From Cephaloticoccus sp. (lineage in GTDB: Bacteria; Verrucomicrobiota; Verrucomicrobiia; Opitutales; Opitutaceae): 64,000 nt of DNA. Under the pieces are notes generated by a model. That model searched no databases. It was not told the origin of the DNA and saw only the letters and a list, made by a program, of their open reading frames with translations. Shown here one piece after another: positions 1 to 9,520 of the stretch. How positions within the stretch are numbered: the stretch's first letter is position 1; each line of letters begins with the position of its first letter. Made by a program: the position numbers and the translations under genes. The DNA lies in NCBI GenBank assembly GCA_030833445.1, contig JAURHD010000010.1, positions 51,162-115,161 on the forward strand, in the 5' to 3' direction.

Positions 1-112
1 CCCTCTCCCCGCCATACAGTTGATCGTATTGACTTCCAAGGTGGGTTCCTCCCCGGCAGGCTGACCGTGGTGACCAAAATAGTTATGTCCCGGGGAGACG
101 AAAATTTGACGG
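1..112. other. Left-edge sequence without a recognised gene
   Basis: No convincing reading frame begins or ends here. A short minus-strand open frame crosses into the hydrolase gene and looks like chance. The stretch probably holds the upstream region of the GH20-like gene, but I see no clear promoter hexamers. Confidence 0.3.
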
Positions 113-178
113 ATGTGCACTTCCACAACCGCCACGTTGGGCACATTGATTTGGGGACACAAGACCCCGATGGCAGCG

Positions 179-2062
179 ATGTCTGATCCGCAAGCCATGA
201 TACGCGGTTTTCAGTGGGACCTCGCCCGTCAAGTGGAGCGATTGGATTGGTTGCTGGCCCAATTGCCTCGTTACGCTGAGTGGGGTTACAACGAGCTCTA
301 TCTTCACCTAGAGGATGCCGTGGAATATCCGAGCCTGCCACTAGTGGCCCGGAAGGATGCCTACAGTTATCGTCAATTTGAGCAGTTGGTTAAAGCCGCC
401 AGCCGAGTTGGCATCAAGGTGGTGCCCATCGTCAATTTGCTCGGGCACACTCAATATCTCATCAAAGTGCCCGAACTGCGCGACCTAAACGAACTGCGCC
501 ACCCTAACGGCTCAGCACAAGCAGATGGACAGATCTGTCCTCTTCACCCCCGCACGTTGGAGGTCGCGGAAAAATTATTGCATGACATGGCCCCGTTCTG
601 CACCGCCGGCAAAGTGCACGTGGGACTCGATGAATCCTTTCACTTGGGCAAGCATCCGACGACCCAGCGGGAGATCAAACGTATCGGTTTACCCGCGCAT
701 TTCGCCCGTCATGTGGGGCGTCTGCACACACTGACTCAGTCCATGAATCTGAAGATGGGAATGTGGGGCGACATGCTCTATTTTCTACCGGCAGCTGTTC
801 CGCTCTTACCCAAGGATGTGACCATCTACGAATGGTATTACTATGGGTTCAGGCGGAGACCACGGGTTGAGTTATTCAACTTCGCGGAAAGCCGTTTGGG
901 CCAACAATTACGTGACCGCGGTTTCAAAGTATGGGGATGTCCGATGAACGGCTCCGCCCGTTATGAACCGCTGCCGCATTTTACGGACCGCTTGCACAAC
1001 ATTCTGTCTTGGTGGCGACATGGACAGCGCATAGGCACCGAAGGAATGCTGGTTACCTCTTGGGAACCATTCCGCCTGGCGCTGGAGATGACCACGGTGG
1101 TGGATGCAGCGGCAGCTTCTCTGTGGCTGAATCCCGGGGTCACCGATCCACAAGAAATGCTAACTCGGGGTTTCTCTCGGGTGTTTGGATCAAAGACTGC
1201 CCGCACTTCGGCCAAGGTGGCGATTGCCTGCGATCGCTATCCTTTTAGTGGTTACCCGCTTTGGCAGAGTAACACTCGCTGGGATACGGTTTCACGCCGC
1301 ACGTCGCTTGCAGTCCACAAAACTGAGGAGCGCTATTTCGCCAAATTGGCCAAACAAGCCAAAGGTCTCCCCGCTCCGTTGAAAGCGAGCGTGCAATTGC
1401 GCCATTATTTTGCCGCCCGGGATCTATTCACTCACACCGCTGCACAGCACAGCGGCCACCATTCCAGGCACAAAACAGCCGTCAATTTTCCCAATGTAAC
1501 AGGGTCGTTTTCCAAGGTGTTGAAAACAGGGCAAACTGCCGCCCGGGAAATGTGGCGATTTACCCGCGATCGACGGGTCAAAGGCGCCAATGAACGCATC
1601 CTTAGCATGGACCGACAGAGATTCTCCATGTGGCAGCGTGGCGAGCCCGTCTTTGGACCACCCTACCAGGTGTGCTATGAGGTCCACAATTTTGAGCCGT
1701 GCCTGCAACTGGTGCTGGTGGAGCAGCAAAAATCCGATGGCGCATGGCAGGTGTTGCAGTCCTGCCACACCATAGAATTCCAAACCAGAGCCGCCCAGCC
1801 CAGTGGTGCCGTCATACGCGAACATGCCGCCCCTGTGATCTGGGATGGCAATGCCTCAGCCCCGCCGCGATTGCGCATCGCTCTACGTGGGCTTGGACGG
1901 GTGAAGCTGCAACGCATCGAGTTGCGCCATGGACATAGCATCCTGTTCAAATACCCCCGCAGCATCATTCTGGGGAAAACGGCTCCTAAACAAGGGTTAC
2001 CCGAACTGCTATGGGGTGATAACGTTGACCAGTGGGCAATTCCGTTTCCAGCGAAGGACTGA
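179..2062 (+). CDS. GH20-like glycoside hydrolase (beta-N-acetylhexosaminidase-type barrel)
   Basis: Putative glycosidase with a TIM barrel resembling the family 20 catalytic domain. The N-terminal part (residues ~8-150) has the usual strand pattern, with GYNELYLHLED, a VPIVNLLGHTQ segment and the paired acidic residues Asp151-Glu152 in HVGLDESFHLG, which match the Asp-Glu pair used by GH20 enzymes. The remainder (about residues 370-628) is not recognised. No signal peptide is seen, so it may be cytoplasmic. An upstream in-frame ATG at 113 would add 22 residues without domain character; I chose the ATG at 179 because the barrel begins a few residues later. The gene faces the TonB receptor convergently across a shared hairpin. 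The substrate is uncertain; fold assignment is fairly secure. Confidence 0.7.
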   Translation: MSDPQAMIRGFQWDLARQVERLDWLLAQLPRYAEWGYNELYLHLEDAVEYPSLPLVARKDAYSYRQFEQLVKAASRVGIKVVPIVNLLGHTQYLIKVPELRDLNELRHPNGSAQADGQICPLHPRTLEVAEKLLHDMAPFCTAGKVHVGLDESFHLGKHPTTQREIKRIGLPAHFARHVGRLHTLTQSMNLKMGMWGDMLYFLPAAVPLLPKDVTIYEWYYYGFRRRPRVELFNFAESRLGQQLRDRGFKVWGCPMNGSARYEPLPHFTDRLHNILSWWRHGQRIGTEGMLVTSWEPFRLALEMTTVVDAAAASLWLNPGVTDPQEMLTRGFSRVFGSKTARTSAKVAIACDRYPFSGYPLWQSNTRWDTVSRRTSLAVHKTEERYFAKLAKQAKGLPAPLKASVQLRHYFAARDLFTHTAAQHSGHHSRHKTAVNFPNVTGSFSKVLKTGQTAAREMWRFTRDRRVKGANERILSMDRQRFSMWQRGEPVFGPPYQVCYEVHNFEPCLQLVLVEQQKSDGAWQVLQSCHTIEFQTRAAQPSGAVIREHAAPVIWDGNASAPPRLRIALRGLGRVKLQRIELRHGHSILFKYPRSIILGKTAPKQGLPELLWGDNVDQWAIPFPAKD

Positions 2063-2085
2063 CCTACGCGTCGGGGAAATTGTCC

Positions 2086-2120
2086 AACAAAAAGGCGGCC
2101 GGATTAAATCCGGCCGCCTT
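2086..2120 (-). terminator. Rho-independent terminator of the TonB receptor gene
   Basis: A near-perfect GC-rich inverted repeat (AAGGCGGCCGGATT and its complement) is followed on the minus strand by TTTTTG. It lies 30 bases beyond the receptor stop codon. On the plus strand the following bases are not U-rich, so it mainly terminates the minus-strand gene, though it may also insulate the convergent GH20-like gene. Confidence 0.8.
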
Positions 2121-2149
2121 GTTAAGCGGATACTTTAGCGGGACTTCGC

Positions 2150-5113
2150 TTAGAAGTCGTAGCCAACACTGAACTGCATGCGACGGGGAGTCTGCCAAGA
2201 AGTCGGCAGATTGTAGGTCGCGTTAGGCGTGCCAGCGAGACTGATGTTGTAAATCTCAACGCGTTCCGTAACGGCCTGATAGTTCATCAAGTTGAAGATA
2301 TCGAGCTGCAGGGAGAGCTTCTTCTGCGCCCACTGCGGACGGTAGCGAAGGCTGAAGTTGTTCTCGAAGGTCCAATCCATGCGACCAGCCTTACCACGAG
2401 GAGTCAGGTAATAGTCCGCTCCATAAGCAGTGCCTACGACCGGGTCGTTATACCAACCGAGCTTGTTGAGGCCGCGACCCGAGGTGAGGCGCAGGTTGGT
2501 GCCGAGGGTCAGTTCATCGGTCAGTGCATAGGAGCCGAAGAACTTGAAGGCATGGCGACGGTCGTTGGCCAGATAACCATAAGAGTTAGTCTGGAGAGCC
2601 GGGGTATCGAACTGAATCGTGATACCGGCGTCGTCTTGGTCGTTATCCGACAGAACCCAACCTTCGGTGTTACCGTAGTTTTGTGACCAAGTGTAGGAGA
2701 ACTGGGCAGACCATTTACCGTCCCAGATCTTTTCAAACAACAGCTCGATGGCGGCGTATTTACGGATACCGGGTGAATAGCCCAGCTGCGCAGCGGTCAG
2801 GGTGACGGGAACGACACCATTGCCATCCTCGAAATCCCAAGCCGTCTGCATACCACTACCGGGGTTACCCAAGACATAGTGGAAGTAGCCGGAGAAATCA
2901 GCACCTGCGATTCCAAGGGTATTCTGGGCGTATTCGGTCAAGGCATGGTCGATGATCATGTCGTCCATGGTGGACTTCAACTCACGGTAGGTGCCGCGAA
3001 CGCCAACCTTGTAGTCATTGCTCAGTGAATGTTCTACACCGACGATGATCTCATCCTGATACATTGGCTTGATACCCTTGTCTACGATGGTGTCCTTGTC
3101 AGGAATACTGCCATCAGAGTAGAAGGTCGTCGTGCCGATTTTGGCACCCTGAACGGGGCTCCCATCAGCATTGATGGACGTCAGCACGTAGTAATCCTGT
3201 GTGAAGAGTTCACCACCGGAGAGACGCACATTGGTGTTCGATGCAACCGGCATGTGGTAACGGCCATAGTTGGCGTAAATCTTGGTCTTCTGGTCGCCGA
3301 AAAGGTCGAAAGAAGCACCGAGACGGGGAGCCAACTGGTTGTCGATCGCAATGAATGAATCGCCTTCCTTATTGAAGTTCTCGAAAGACTCATTACGGAA
3401 ACCGAGACGAAGCAGCAAACGGTTGTCCATCAGACTCCAGTTGTCCTCAACGTAATAAGCTTCGGAGGTTACTTGGAAGGAACCCAGAACTTGGTAGTTA
3501 CGAGCGCGGACAGCTTGGGTCACACCGGCAGGAACCGTGCCACCCGAGAGGGTGGAGCCGGGGCTGACCGTCACATAACGGTAATAGATACCACCGGAAT
3601 AGGACGTTTCGTCATCCGAATTATTGTCTTCAGCGTCGTAACCAGCACGGAATGTATGATCACCCAACAGGCTGAATGTGTAGGTAAGGTCAAGGCGCTT
3701 GGACTCGCGGGTGTCAAAACCAGCGGAGACCAGCGAAGTGGACCCGGAGAGCACTCCAGCGCCACCAGCACGAGCATCGATGACGAGGGGAACCGTGTCC
3801 TGATTACTCAGGGTCGAGAGGGTGTTCTCGCTTTTGCCAAACATGGCCGAAACCGTGAAGTTATCGGTGATGCTACCGATATAACGCGCGATGCGGACAT
3901 CACCACCAAAGGTGGCGTTGATCGTGGTCAGGTCAGTGTTGAGATCCTTCTTGGTGGCATAGTCGTAATCTGTATCGCTGTTCACCGTGGTGGACTCATT
4001 CTTGATATAGGTGACTTCCAAGGTGTGACCGGCAAATGGATTGGCGGTCAACTTGGCCAGATACAACGGGTCATCCAACTTCTGATGGCGGATGCGGGTG
4101 CCGGATGAAATGACGTTCTGGGTCTCAATGTTGCGAACGTTGTAGAGGCCGTAGAAGAACAGCTTGTTCTTAATGATCGGACCGCTCGCATAGACGTTAA
4201 GGTCTAGGCTATCATACTCGTCGTCGCCATTGTAGTTCCAGACGGAACCGGCGGTGCCAGCTTGGTTAGTGTAGAGCCGGTTGGGGCGGTCTTCATAACC
4301 AGCATCCGGAATGTAATACACATTAAAACCACCCTTGAAGGTGTTGGAACCGGTCTTGGTCGTGGCATTGATAACACCACCGAGGGAGCGGCCGAACTCA
4401 GCGGAGTAGCCACCGGTCTTGACTTCGAACTGCTCGTAAGCCTCGAACGGAATGCTCATCGGGTTGGTGCCGGTGCGGAAGTCACTCAAATTGAAACCGT
4501 CTACGAAGTAGGCGTTTTCAGCGACAGACGCGCCACCGAAGGAAGCAAGGTTACCGAAGCCGGGGTCACCAACTACGGTGCCGGGGGCCATCAAAGCGAC
4601 ATCGGTCGTGTTACGAGCTACCGGCAGCGACTTGAGCTGCACCGCACTGATAACCGTCACAGATTCAGTGCGGCCGAAATCGATCGGGTTGAAAGTCATG
4701 CCGCTGACGCTGAATTTTTCCAGCTGCAGAATGGCGTCATCACCAAAGCTGACCACGGCAGTGGATGCCAGGCTGACTTCAACAATGGGCTCTTTCTCCT
4801 GACCAGTTGCGGTCACCTTGTAGCGACCGGTCGGCACGTTAGTGATCGTGAAACCACCACTGCTGTTGGCAGTAACGGTGCGGGTGAAACCGTTCTCAAG
4901 ATTAACGGCAGTGACGGTGCTACCAGCACCGACATCACCGGTAATTGATCCGGTTACGTTTGATTGGGCATAGCCGGAATTGGTGACCACCAAGGTCGCC
5001 AACAGGGCTACGGCCGCGAGAGCGGCAAATCGTTTGGCTGAGTCATTCAGCAAAACGAGACTATCCAACAGGGCGCGGAAGTTCCACGCCTTCCAGTCGG
5101 GAAGTGTGTTCAT
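2150..5113 (-). CDS. TonB-dependent receptor with N-terminal carboxypeptidase-regulatory-like domain
   Basis: Outer-membrane receptor of the Oar-like or carbohydrate-import kind. In order: a hydrophobic export segment ending in GYAQ near residue 50, a small beta-sandwich (about 52-135, GSITGDVGAGSTVTAV), a plug domain (about 145-270, with GGASVAENAYFVDGFNL and the GGVINATTKTGSN segment) and a long beta-barrel ending in an aromatic residue (SVGYDF), as expected for outer-membrane insertion. About 30 residues precede the hydrophobic segment, long for a signal peptide, so a later non-ATG start is possible. It is monocistronic, with a terminator after it and a possible operator upstream. The transported compound is unknown; no SusD-like partner is present. 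Confidence 0.9.
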   Translation of the reverse strand: MNTLPDWKAWNFRALLDSLVLLNDSAKRFAALAAVALLATLVVTNSGYAQSNVTGSITGDVGAGSTVTAVNLENGFTRTVTANSSGGFTITNVPTGRYKVTATGQEKEPIVEVSLASTAVVSFGDDAILQLEKFSVSGMTFNPIDFGRTESVTVISAVQLKSLPVARNTTDVALMAPGTVVGDPGFGNLASFGGASVAENAYFVDGFNLSDFRTGTNPMSIPFEAYEQFEVKTGGYSAEFGRSLGGVINATTKTGSNTFKGGFNVYYIPDAGYEDRPNRLYTNQAGTAGSVWNYNGDDEYDSLDLNVYASGPIIKNKLFFYGLYNVRNIETQNVISSGTRIRHQKLDDPLYLAKLTANPFAGHTLEVTYIKNESTTVNSDTDYDYATKKDLNTDLTTINATFGGDVRIARYIGSITDNFTVSAMFGKSENTLSTLSNQDTVPLVIDARAGGAGVLSGSTSLVSAGFDTRESKRLDLTYTFSLLGDHTFRAGYDAEDNNSDDETSYSGGIYYRYVTVSPGSTLSGGTVPAGVTQAVRARNYQVLGSFQVTSEAYYVEDNWSLMDNRLLLRLGFRNESFENFNKEGDSFIAIDNQLAPRLGASFDLFGDQKTKIYANYGRYHMPVASNTNVRLSGGELFTQDYYVLTSINADGSPVQGAKIGTTTFYSDGSIPDKDTIVDKGIKPMYQDEIIVGVEHSLSNDYKVGVRGTYRELKSTMDDMIIDHALTEYAQNTLGIAGADFSGYFHYVLGNPGSGMQTAWDFEDGNGVVPVTLTAAQLGYSPGIRKYAAIELLFEKIWDGKWSAQFSYTWSQNYGNTEGWVLSDNDQDDAGITIQFDTPALQTNSYGYLANDRRHAFKFFGSYALTDELTLGTNLRLTSGRGLNKLGWYNDPVVGTAYGADYYLTPRGKAGRMDWTFENNFSLRYRPQWAQKKLSLQLDIFNLMNYQAVTERVEIYNISLAGTPNATYNLPTSWQTPRRMQFSVGYDF

Positions 5114-5217
5114 AGTTCAGTTGTGTGTGTTGTGTTGTAAGGCAAGAGAGCGGCCGGAACCGCATGTTCTCTTGTTTATGACAAATGCAACTTCCATGCC
5201 GGGAATCAACCAAATTT

Positions 5218-5235
5218 CGTTACGGTTGGGTAACG
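5218..5235. promoter_or_regulatory. Inverted repeat upstream of the TonB receptor (possible operator)
   Basis: CGTTAC and GTAACG face each other across six bases, about 105 bases upstream of the receptor start and next to an AT-rich stretch (5250-5280) that could contain the promoter. The symmetry is seen directly; regulator binding is inference. Confidence 0.3.
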
Positions 5236-5317
5236 GTCCAGAAATCACATGATCATTTATATAAATAAATATACACCAATGTTTTACAACAATGGTGAAA
5301 ATAGCCAAAAATAATCC

Positions 5318-6457
5318 TTACAAATTGGCCTGCAGGACTTTCGCCAAAGCCAAAGCCAGATCGGCATTCTCGGCCCTGATGGAGAAGTGACCCATTTTGC
5401 GTCCAAGACGGGCTTCTTTCTTTCCGTATAAGTGCAATTTGGTCGCAGGCTCCTGCAATAATAGCGCCCAGTTCGGAATGACGGGGGAGCCGTCTGATTT
5501 CGCGAACCATGCATTTCCCAGAATGTTGGTCATTACTACCGGTGCATCCAGCGTCACATCTCCAAGGGGAAGACCGCAGACCGCACGGATATGCTGTTCA
5601 AATTGCGACGTGCGGCAGGCATCCAGCGTGTAGTGACCAGAATTATGAGGCCGTGGGGCCAATTCGTTTACTAGTAATACGCCATCACTGGTCAGGAACA
5701 ATTCGATGGCCAATAATCCCACCACCCCGATCCTTTCCGCAATTGCCCGACCAAGTGAATCAGCCTGGGACAGTATCTCAGCCTCTACCCGCGCCGGCAC
5801 GATGGAAAAATCCAGAATGTGATTGGTATGAATGTTCTCCGATACGGGGAACGTCTTGGTCTGACCGTTGGCTGATCGCGCCACAACCACCGATAGTTCG
5901 CATTGAAAAGTGACGAATTGCTCAATCACCGCCCGTTGTCCGGAAAATTGCTTCACCGCATCAGCGATACCGGCCGCATTGGTTACCTTGTGCTGGCCCT
6001 TCCCATCGTAGCCAAAATCGGCCGTCTTCACCACACACGGCAGACCTATCCCATGGATTGCAGCCGCCAGATCGCCTTGCTCGTCCACGTTGGCAAAATT
6101 GACATGGGGAAATCCGTTTTCGCGCAACCAAGCCTTCTCCCGGCGCCGGTTTTGGCAAATCTCCAGCACCGACCAATGCGGATACAACTGAGTCAGCCTT
6201 TCAATTTCTTGCAGAGGTCCGGCAGGGATATTCTCAAATTCATAGGTGATGACGTCACAGCTGCGCGCAAACTCGCTCAAGGCCGCGATATCGGTATAGG
6301 GCGCGTTAAACTCGCGATTGGCGACTGCCCCGGCCGGACAATCAGCCTGCGGCTCGTAGACATGCACCCGATATCCCATGGTCTGGGCCGCTTGAGCCAA
6401 CATGCGACCCAATTGGCCGCCACCAAGGATTCCAATTGTTCCTCCGGGTAGAATCAT
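5318..6457 (-). CDS. purK: N5-carboxyaminoimidazole ribonucleotide synthase PurK
   Basis: ATP-grasp enzyme of de novo purine synthesis that carboxylates 5-aminoimidazole ribonucleotide with ATP and bicarbonate; its product is the substrate of PurE. The N-terminus has the nucleotide-binding-like GILGGGQLGRML, the centre has the ATP-grasp segment (PCVVKTADFGYDGKGQ) and the late part ELAPRPHNSGHYT is diagnostic for the family. Length (379 residues) is normal. An in-frame TTG lies 48 bases upstream, but the ATG at 6457 places the start just before the first strand of the domain. It follows purE directly, as in many bacteria. Confidence 0.93.
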   Translation of the reverse strand: MILPGGTIGILGGGQLGRMLAQAAQTMGYRVHVYEPQADCPAGAVANREFNAPYTDIAALSEFARSCDVITYEFENIPAGPLQEIERLTQLYPHWSVLEICQNRRREKAWLRENGFPHVNFANVDEQGDLAAAIHGIGLPCVVKTADFGYDGKGQHKVTNAAGIADAVKQFSGQRAVIEQFVTFQCELSVVVARSANGQTKTFPVSENIHTNHILDFSIVPARVEAEILSQADSLGRAIAERIGVVGLLAIELFLTSDGVLLVNELAPRPHNSGHYTLDACRTSQFEQHIRAVCGLPLGDVTLDAPVVMTNILGNAWFAKSDGSPVIPNWALLLQEPATKLHLYGKKEARLGRKMGHFSIRAENADLALALAKVLQANL

Positions 6458-6516
6458 AGCTTTCAAGCAGCCAACAAGAGGCACCCGGCTGAACTGGGAA
6501 AGCAAAATCCGGCGGA

Positions 6517-7020
6517 TTAAGGCAATCGGGCCTTTAATACCTTGCCCGTTTGGGCGGAACGGTGGGTCTCCACCGCCTTCTTTATGGTCCGGTCGCCATG
6601 AGCAAGAATCTGGGCGGCAAAGTGGGCGGCGTTGATCGCCCCGGCTTTGCCGATGGCAAAAGTCGCGACCGGCACCCCACCTGGCATTTGCACAATGGAT
6701 AACAAAGAATCCATTCCCTTCAAAGCGGCAGACTCCACCGGCACGCCCAGCACCGGCACGATGGTCATGGATGCGGTCATCCCCGGCAAATGGGCGGCCC
6801 CACCCGCCCCGGCTATGATCACTTTGAGTCCGCGCTTTTCAGCGCTGTTGGCATACGACACCAAAAGTTTCGGCGTGCGATGGGCACTGACCACTCGCTT
6901 TTCGAACGGCACCCCAAGTAGCTCCAAGGTCGCCGCCGCATGCTGCATGGTCTCCCAATCCGAGGTGCTGCCCATGATAATACCGACCAATGGTTTTGCC
7001 ATGACCGGATTCATGGGCAC
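6517..7020 (-). CDS. purE: N5-carboxyaminoimidazole ribonucleotide mutase PurE
   Basis: Class I PurE, which moves the carboxylate of N5-CAIR to carbon 4 to give CAIR. Visible family motifs are GSTSDWETM near the N-terminus, the catalytic-histidine segment SAHRTP, and [10 protein letters not shown] in the middle. The length is typical (167 residues, or 161 if the second ATG, at MAKPLVG, is used). It is the first gene of a purE-purK pair, and the small membrane protein gene lies upstream in the same direction. Confidence 0.95.
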   Translation of the reverse strand: MPMNPVMAKPLVGIIMGSTSDWETMQHAAATLELLGVPFEKRVVSAHRTPKLLVSYANSAEKRGLKVIIAGAGGAAHLPGMTASMTIVPVLGVPVESAALKGMDSLLSIVQMPGGVPVATFAIGKAGAINAAHFAAQILAHGDRTIKKAVETHRSAQTGKVLKARLP

Positions 7021-7054
7021 ACGGACGCCTCTGTCACCACTGAAAAGACAGTTC

Positions 7055-7276
7055 CTATGCGGATTTGCGACGATAGCCCAAGACTCGCGCTGGGATAAAT
7101 AGCAGGGTCCGGATCAGGGCAAACAAAGCCTCGACCACCAACCCCAGCATGCGGAAAGGCAGGGCCAGCAACCACACGACCGGCAGCAGCATCGCCGCTA
7201 GGATTGCGAGCGGCCAACACAGCACCAAGAGGCAGCACCAAAGTAGGAATCCTAAGATAATCATCGCGTTTCGCAT
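7055..7276 (-). CDS. Small membrane protein of unknown function
   Basis: A 73-residue, strongly hydrophobic protein with probably two or three membrane-spanning segments in residues 4-58 and a basic C-terminus (YRRKSA). I do not recognise a family. It starts five bases after the stop of the RDD protein gene and is very likely translated from the same mRNA, as the last gene of the sigma-factor operon. The tight spacing and coherent hydrophobic pattern argue that it is real. Confidence 0.6.
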   Translation of the reverse strand: MRNAMIILGFLLWCCLLVLCWPLAILAAMLLPVVWLLALPFRMLGLVVEALFALIRTLLFIPARVLGYRRKSA

Positions 7277-7281
7277 TGGAC

Positions 7282-9045
7282 TTACACCAGTGGGGTGCCC
7301 TTGGGCGCAATCACCACGACCGTGCCGGCGATTTTATCATGCCAGGACTGTCTTTCCTTGTCGAACGCCACCCAGAGAAAGCCGAGACCAGCCACAAACA
7401 AGGATAGGAATCCGCCGAGACCCCGCACGATGGCCACGGTCCAATCCAATTTGCGGTCATCCAGGCGCACAACTTTCAACCCGCATACAATACCGCCGAT
7501 CGTGCTGCCCTTGAGGGCCCAGAGCACCACGCAGTAGGTGGCATATAGCAACATGAAGAATGCACCGGATTCCGTTACCGCCGCGAGCACCCCGATAATC
7601 ACGGCATCCAGCAATGAAGCGGCCAGCCGCAGCCAGAAACCAGCCCGGGGCAATGCCGTTACCGGCAGGGTTGGCGGAACCACAGCTGCCGTCGGGGTCG
7701 CATTTTCCTCCGATACCGGAACCGGTGTCGACGGAGCATTGGCCGCCGCTTGGGCCGCGGCCACCCGCTGTGTTTCCGCTCTTTCAGTCCGCATGGTCAA
7801 CACCAACGTGTAAACCACTACACCCAGGCCGAGCACTCCAAGGACCTTCCAGAGGAAAAATCCGAGGAACGGCACGGTGTAGAGGAACAGGATCAGCACG
7901 CTGCCCACCAAGGTGGCCACTGCGATGTTGTTCATCGGACCCGCTCCGAAATACTTCGTGATCCGACGACCCAACCAGGCATGCATGACCGCCTTGCCGA
8001 AGATCGAACCGAATAGCAGGGCTGCGATCACAAATGGCAGCAACAGGATACCCACTCCGGTAACAATGAGTAACACGATCAAGACCGGCGTGATGAGCAC
8101 GGTGAGCAGCACCGCCAGCATGGAATAGCCCGGACGTTGCTCCAAGGTCTCGGCACATTTCTCAAAAGCCCGGGGAAAAAGCAGGGCCAGGAAAACATAA
8201 GCAATGAACACGGCGATCGCGATGGTCCATGCCCAGCCCAGATTTTCCCCAAAGGCCAACGGGCGACCCCACAGCAGACACTTGTGAATCCAGGCTGAGA
8301 GCCATGTGAGATCGTGCGCTCCGAGGAAGTTAATCTCTTGGACATTGCCGTGTATGACCGCACCCGGATCCCGATTCAGGACACCGCCGACCGCCACCAC
8401 GTCGCCATGGACAATCGCAGTGGGCCCCAAATTGACATTGCCGAGCACCGCAACCACTTCGCCAAATGATTCACCATTGATGGTGGTGTTGCCCAGAACC
8501 GATACGACTTCCCCACCGGATTTGCCGTTAACCGTGGAATTACCGAGAATCGATACCACACCGCTTTCGCTCTCACCGTCAACGACCGAGGATCCGAAGA
8601 TCGAGACCAGCTCACGCACAGTGCTGCCGGCGGGGACGGTATGATTGCCGAAGGGCATTTCCTCAGCAGGTCCACGGCGACGATGGTGGCCGATTTTTAA
8701 ACCAACGTCGTCGGTAATTTCGTATTCCTTGTCACCGGTGGAGACTGATTCGTCGGCATCACCTTCTTCACCGCCCGCCATTTCCGGGTTCTCGTCCGTA
8801 TCGCTTGCGGCCATAACCACGGTTTCAGTGGGGGCTTCGTCCAATCGGCGGAGCTCATCTTCGTCTGAGGTTATAGCAGCCGCTGATGTATCGGGTTCCG
8901 GAGTGTCTGGCATCGCCGGGGCCTCCGGCGCCGGGGGTGCGGGTGGCTGAGTGGCTTCTTGCGCGCGGGCCACGACCACAAGGGTGAAGGCGAGGCTCAA
9001 CGCAATGAGGGCGCTAACGAAAAGATTCTTGGATCGCGTATGCAT
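7282..9045 (-). CDS. Polymer-forming-repeat and RDD-domain membrane protein
   Basis: Multi-domain envelope protein. Residues 1-28 look like a signal peptide, followed by an acidic, Pro-rich linker to about 125. Residues ~130-225 contain short repeats of the VVSVLGN-x-TINGES-x-GEV kind, resembling bactofilin or polymer-forming beta-helix turns. Several membrane segments follow (about 245-380), then a second linker and a C-terminal RDD domain (about 450-585). It is the third gene of an operon with an ECF sigma factor and a putative anti-sigma factor, which suggests it is part of an envelope-sensing regulon. Function is not established; domain calls are from sequence pattern only. Confidence 0.75.
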   Translation of the reverse strand: MHTRSKNLFVSALIALSLAFTLVVVARAQEATQPPAPPAPEAPAMPDTPEPDTSAAAITSDEDELRRLDEAPTETVVMAASDTDENPEMAGGEEGDADESVSTGDKEYEITDDVGLKIGHHRRRGPAEEMPFGNHTVPAGSTVRELVSIFGSSVVDGESESGVVSILGNSTVNGKSGGEVVSVLGNTTINGESFGEVVAVLGNVNLGPTAIVHGDVVAVGGVLNRDPGAVIHGNVQEINFLGAHDLTWLSAWIHKCLLWGRPLAFGENLGWAWTIAIAVFIAYVFLALLFPRAFEKCAETLEQRPGYSMLAVLLTVLITPVLIVLLIVTGVGILLLPFVIAALLFGSIFGKAVMHAWLGRRITKYFGAGPMNNIAVATLVGSVLILFLYTVPFLGFFLWKVLGVLGLGVVVYTLVLTMRTERAETQRVAAAQAAANAPSTPVPVSEENATPTAAVVPPTLPVTALPRAGFWLRLAASLLDAVIIGVLAAVTESGAFFMLLYATYCVVLWALKGSTIGGIVCGLKVVRLDDRKLDWTVAIVRGLGGFLSLFVAGLGFLWVAFDKERQSWHDKIAGTVVVIAPKGTPLV

Positions 9046-9059
9046 GGAATAGGTGGGGT

Positions 9060-9515
9060 TTAACGGTTATTAAAAAATGTGCGGTAAGCGGTGGCCCCAA
9101 GTCCGATCAGGGTCGCATACATGAATGCCATGAAGGTGAGGCCACCGTAGATCCACCAACTGGGGATACTGCGGAAGATCAGGCTGCCAAAGTTCAGGAT
9201 CCCGTTGGCTCCGGCCTTGAGTTGGCCGAGGAGAGCCATTGGTCCGGAGAACAGGGTGGAAGTGGTGGTCTCCGCCCCGGCGCGGATCACCAAGATAATA
9301 AGGGTCGCAGCCAATGCGCCACTGAGCACCAGGAACGCACCACGTGCCGCCACCGGCCAGTGGGTGAACGATTGATGCCACCACGGCAGTGACTGGCGCG
9401 CCGCTATGGCCGCCAGCACCCGGGATTCAAGGGAACGGGGGGCCGGCCGATCCGGCAGTGACCGCAAGGTCCGGTGAATCAGCTTCTCGAGTTCTTCTGG
9501 ATTAGGTGAGGACAT
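9060..9515 (-). CDS. Putative anti-sigma factor-like membrane protein
   Basis: A 151-residue protein with an N-terminal helical part (LEKLIHRTLRSLPDRPAPRSLE) and two hydrophobic segments (about 54-75 and 115-140). It lies five bases after the sigma factor gene, a position normally held by the membrane-anchored anti-sigma factor. I see no zinc-binding HxxxCxxC motif. The role is therefore inferred mainly from position and membrane topology. Confidence 0.6.
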   Translation of the reverse strand: MSSPNPEELEKLIHRTLRSLPDRPAPRSLESRVLAAIAARQSLPWWHQSFTHWPVAARGAFLVLSGALAATLIILVIRAGAETTTSTLFSGPMALLGQLKAGANGILNFGSLIFRSIPSWWIYGGLTFMAFMYATLIGLGATAYRTFFNNR

Positions 9516-9520
9516 GTGGA

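Noticed and set aside
3473..4948. Long plus-strand open frames inside the TonB receptor gene (about 210 and 230 codons)
   Set aside because: They lie wholly within the minus-strand receptor coding sequence and their protein text has no domain or export features.
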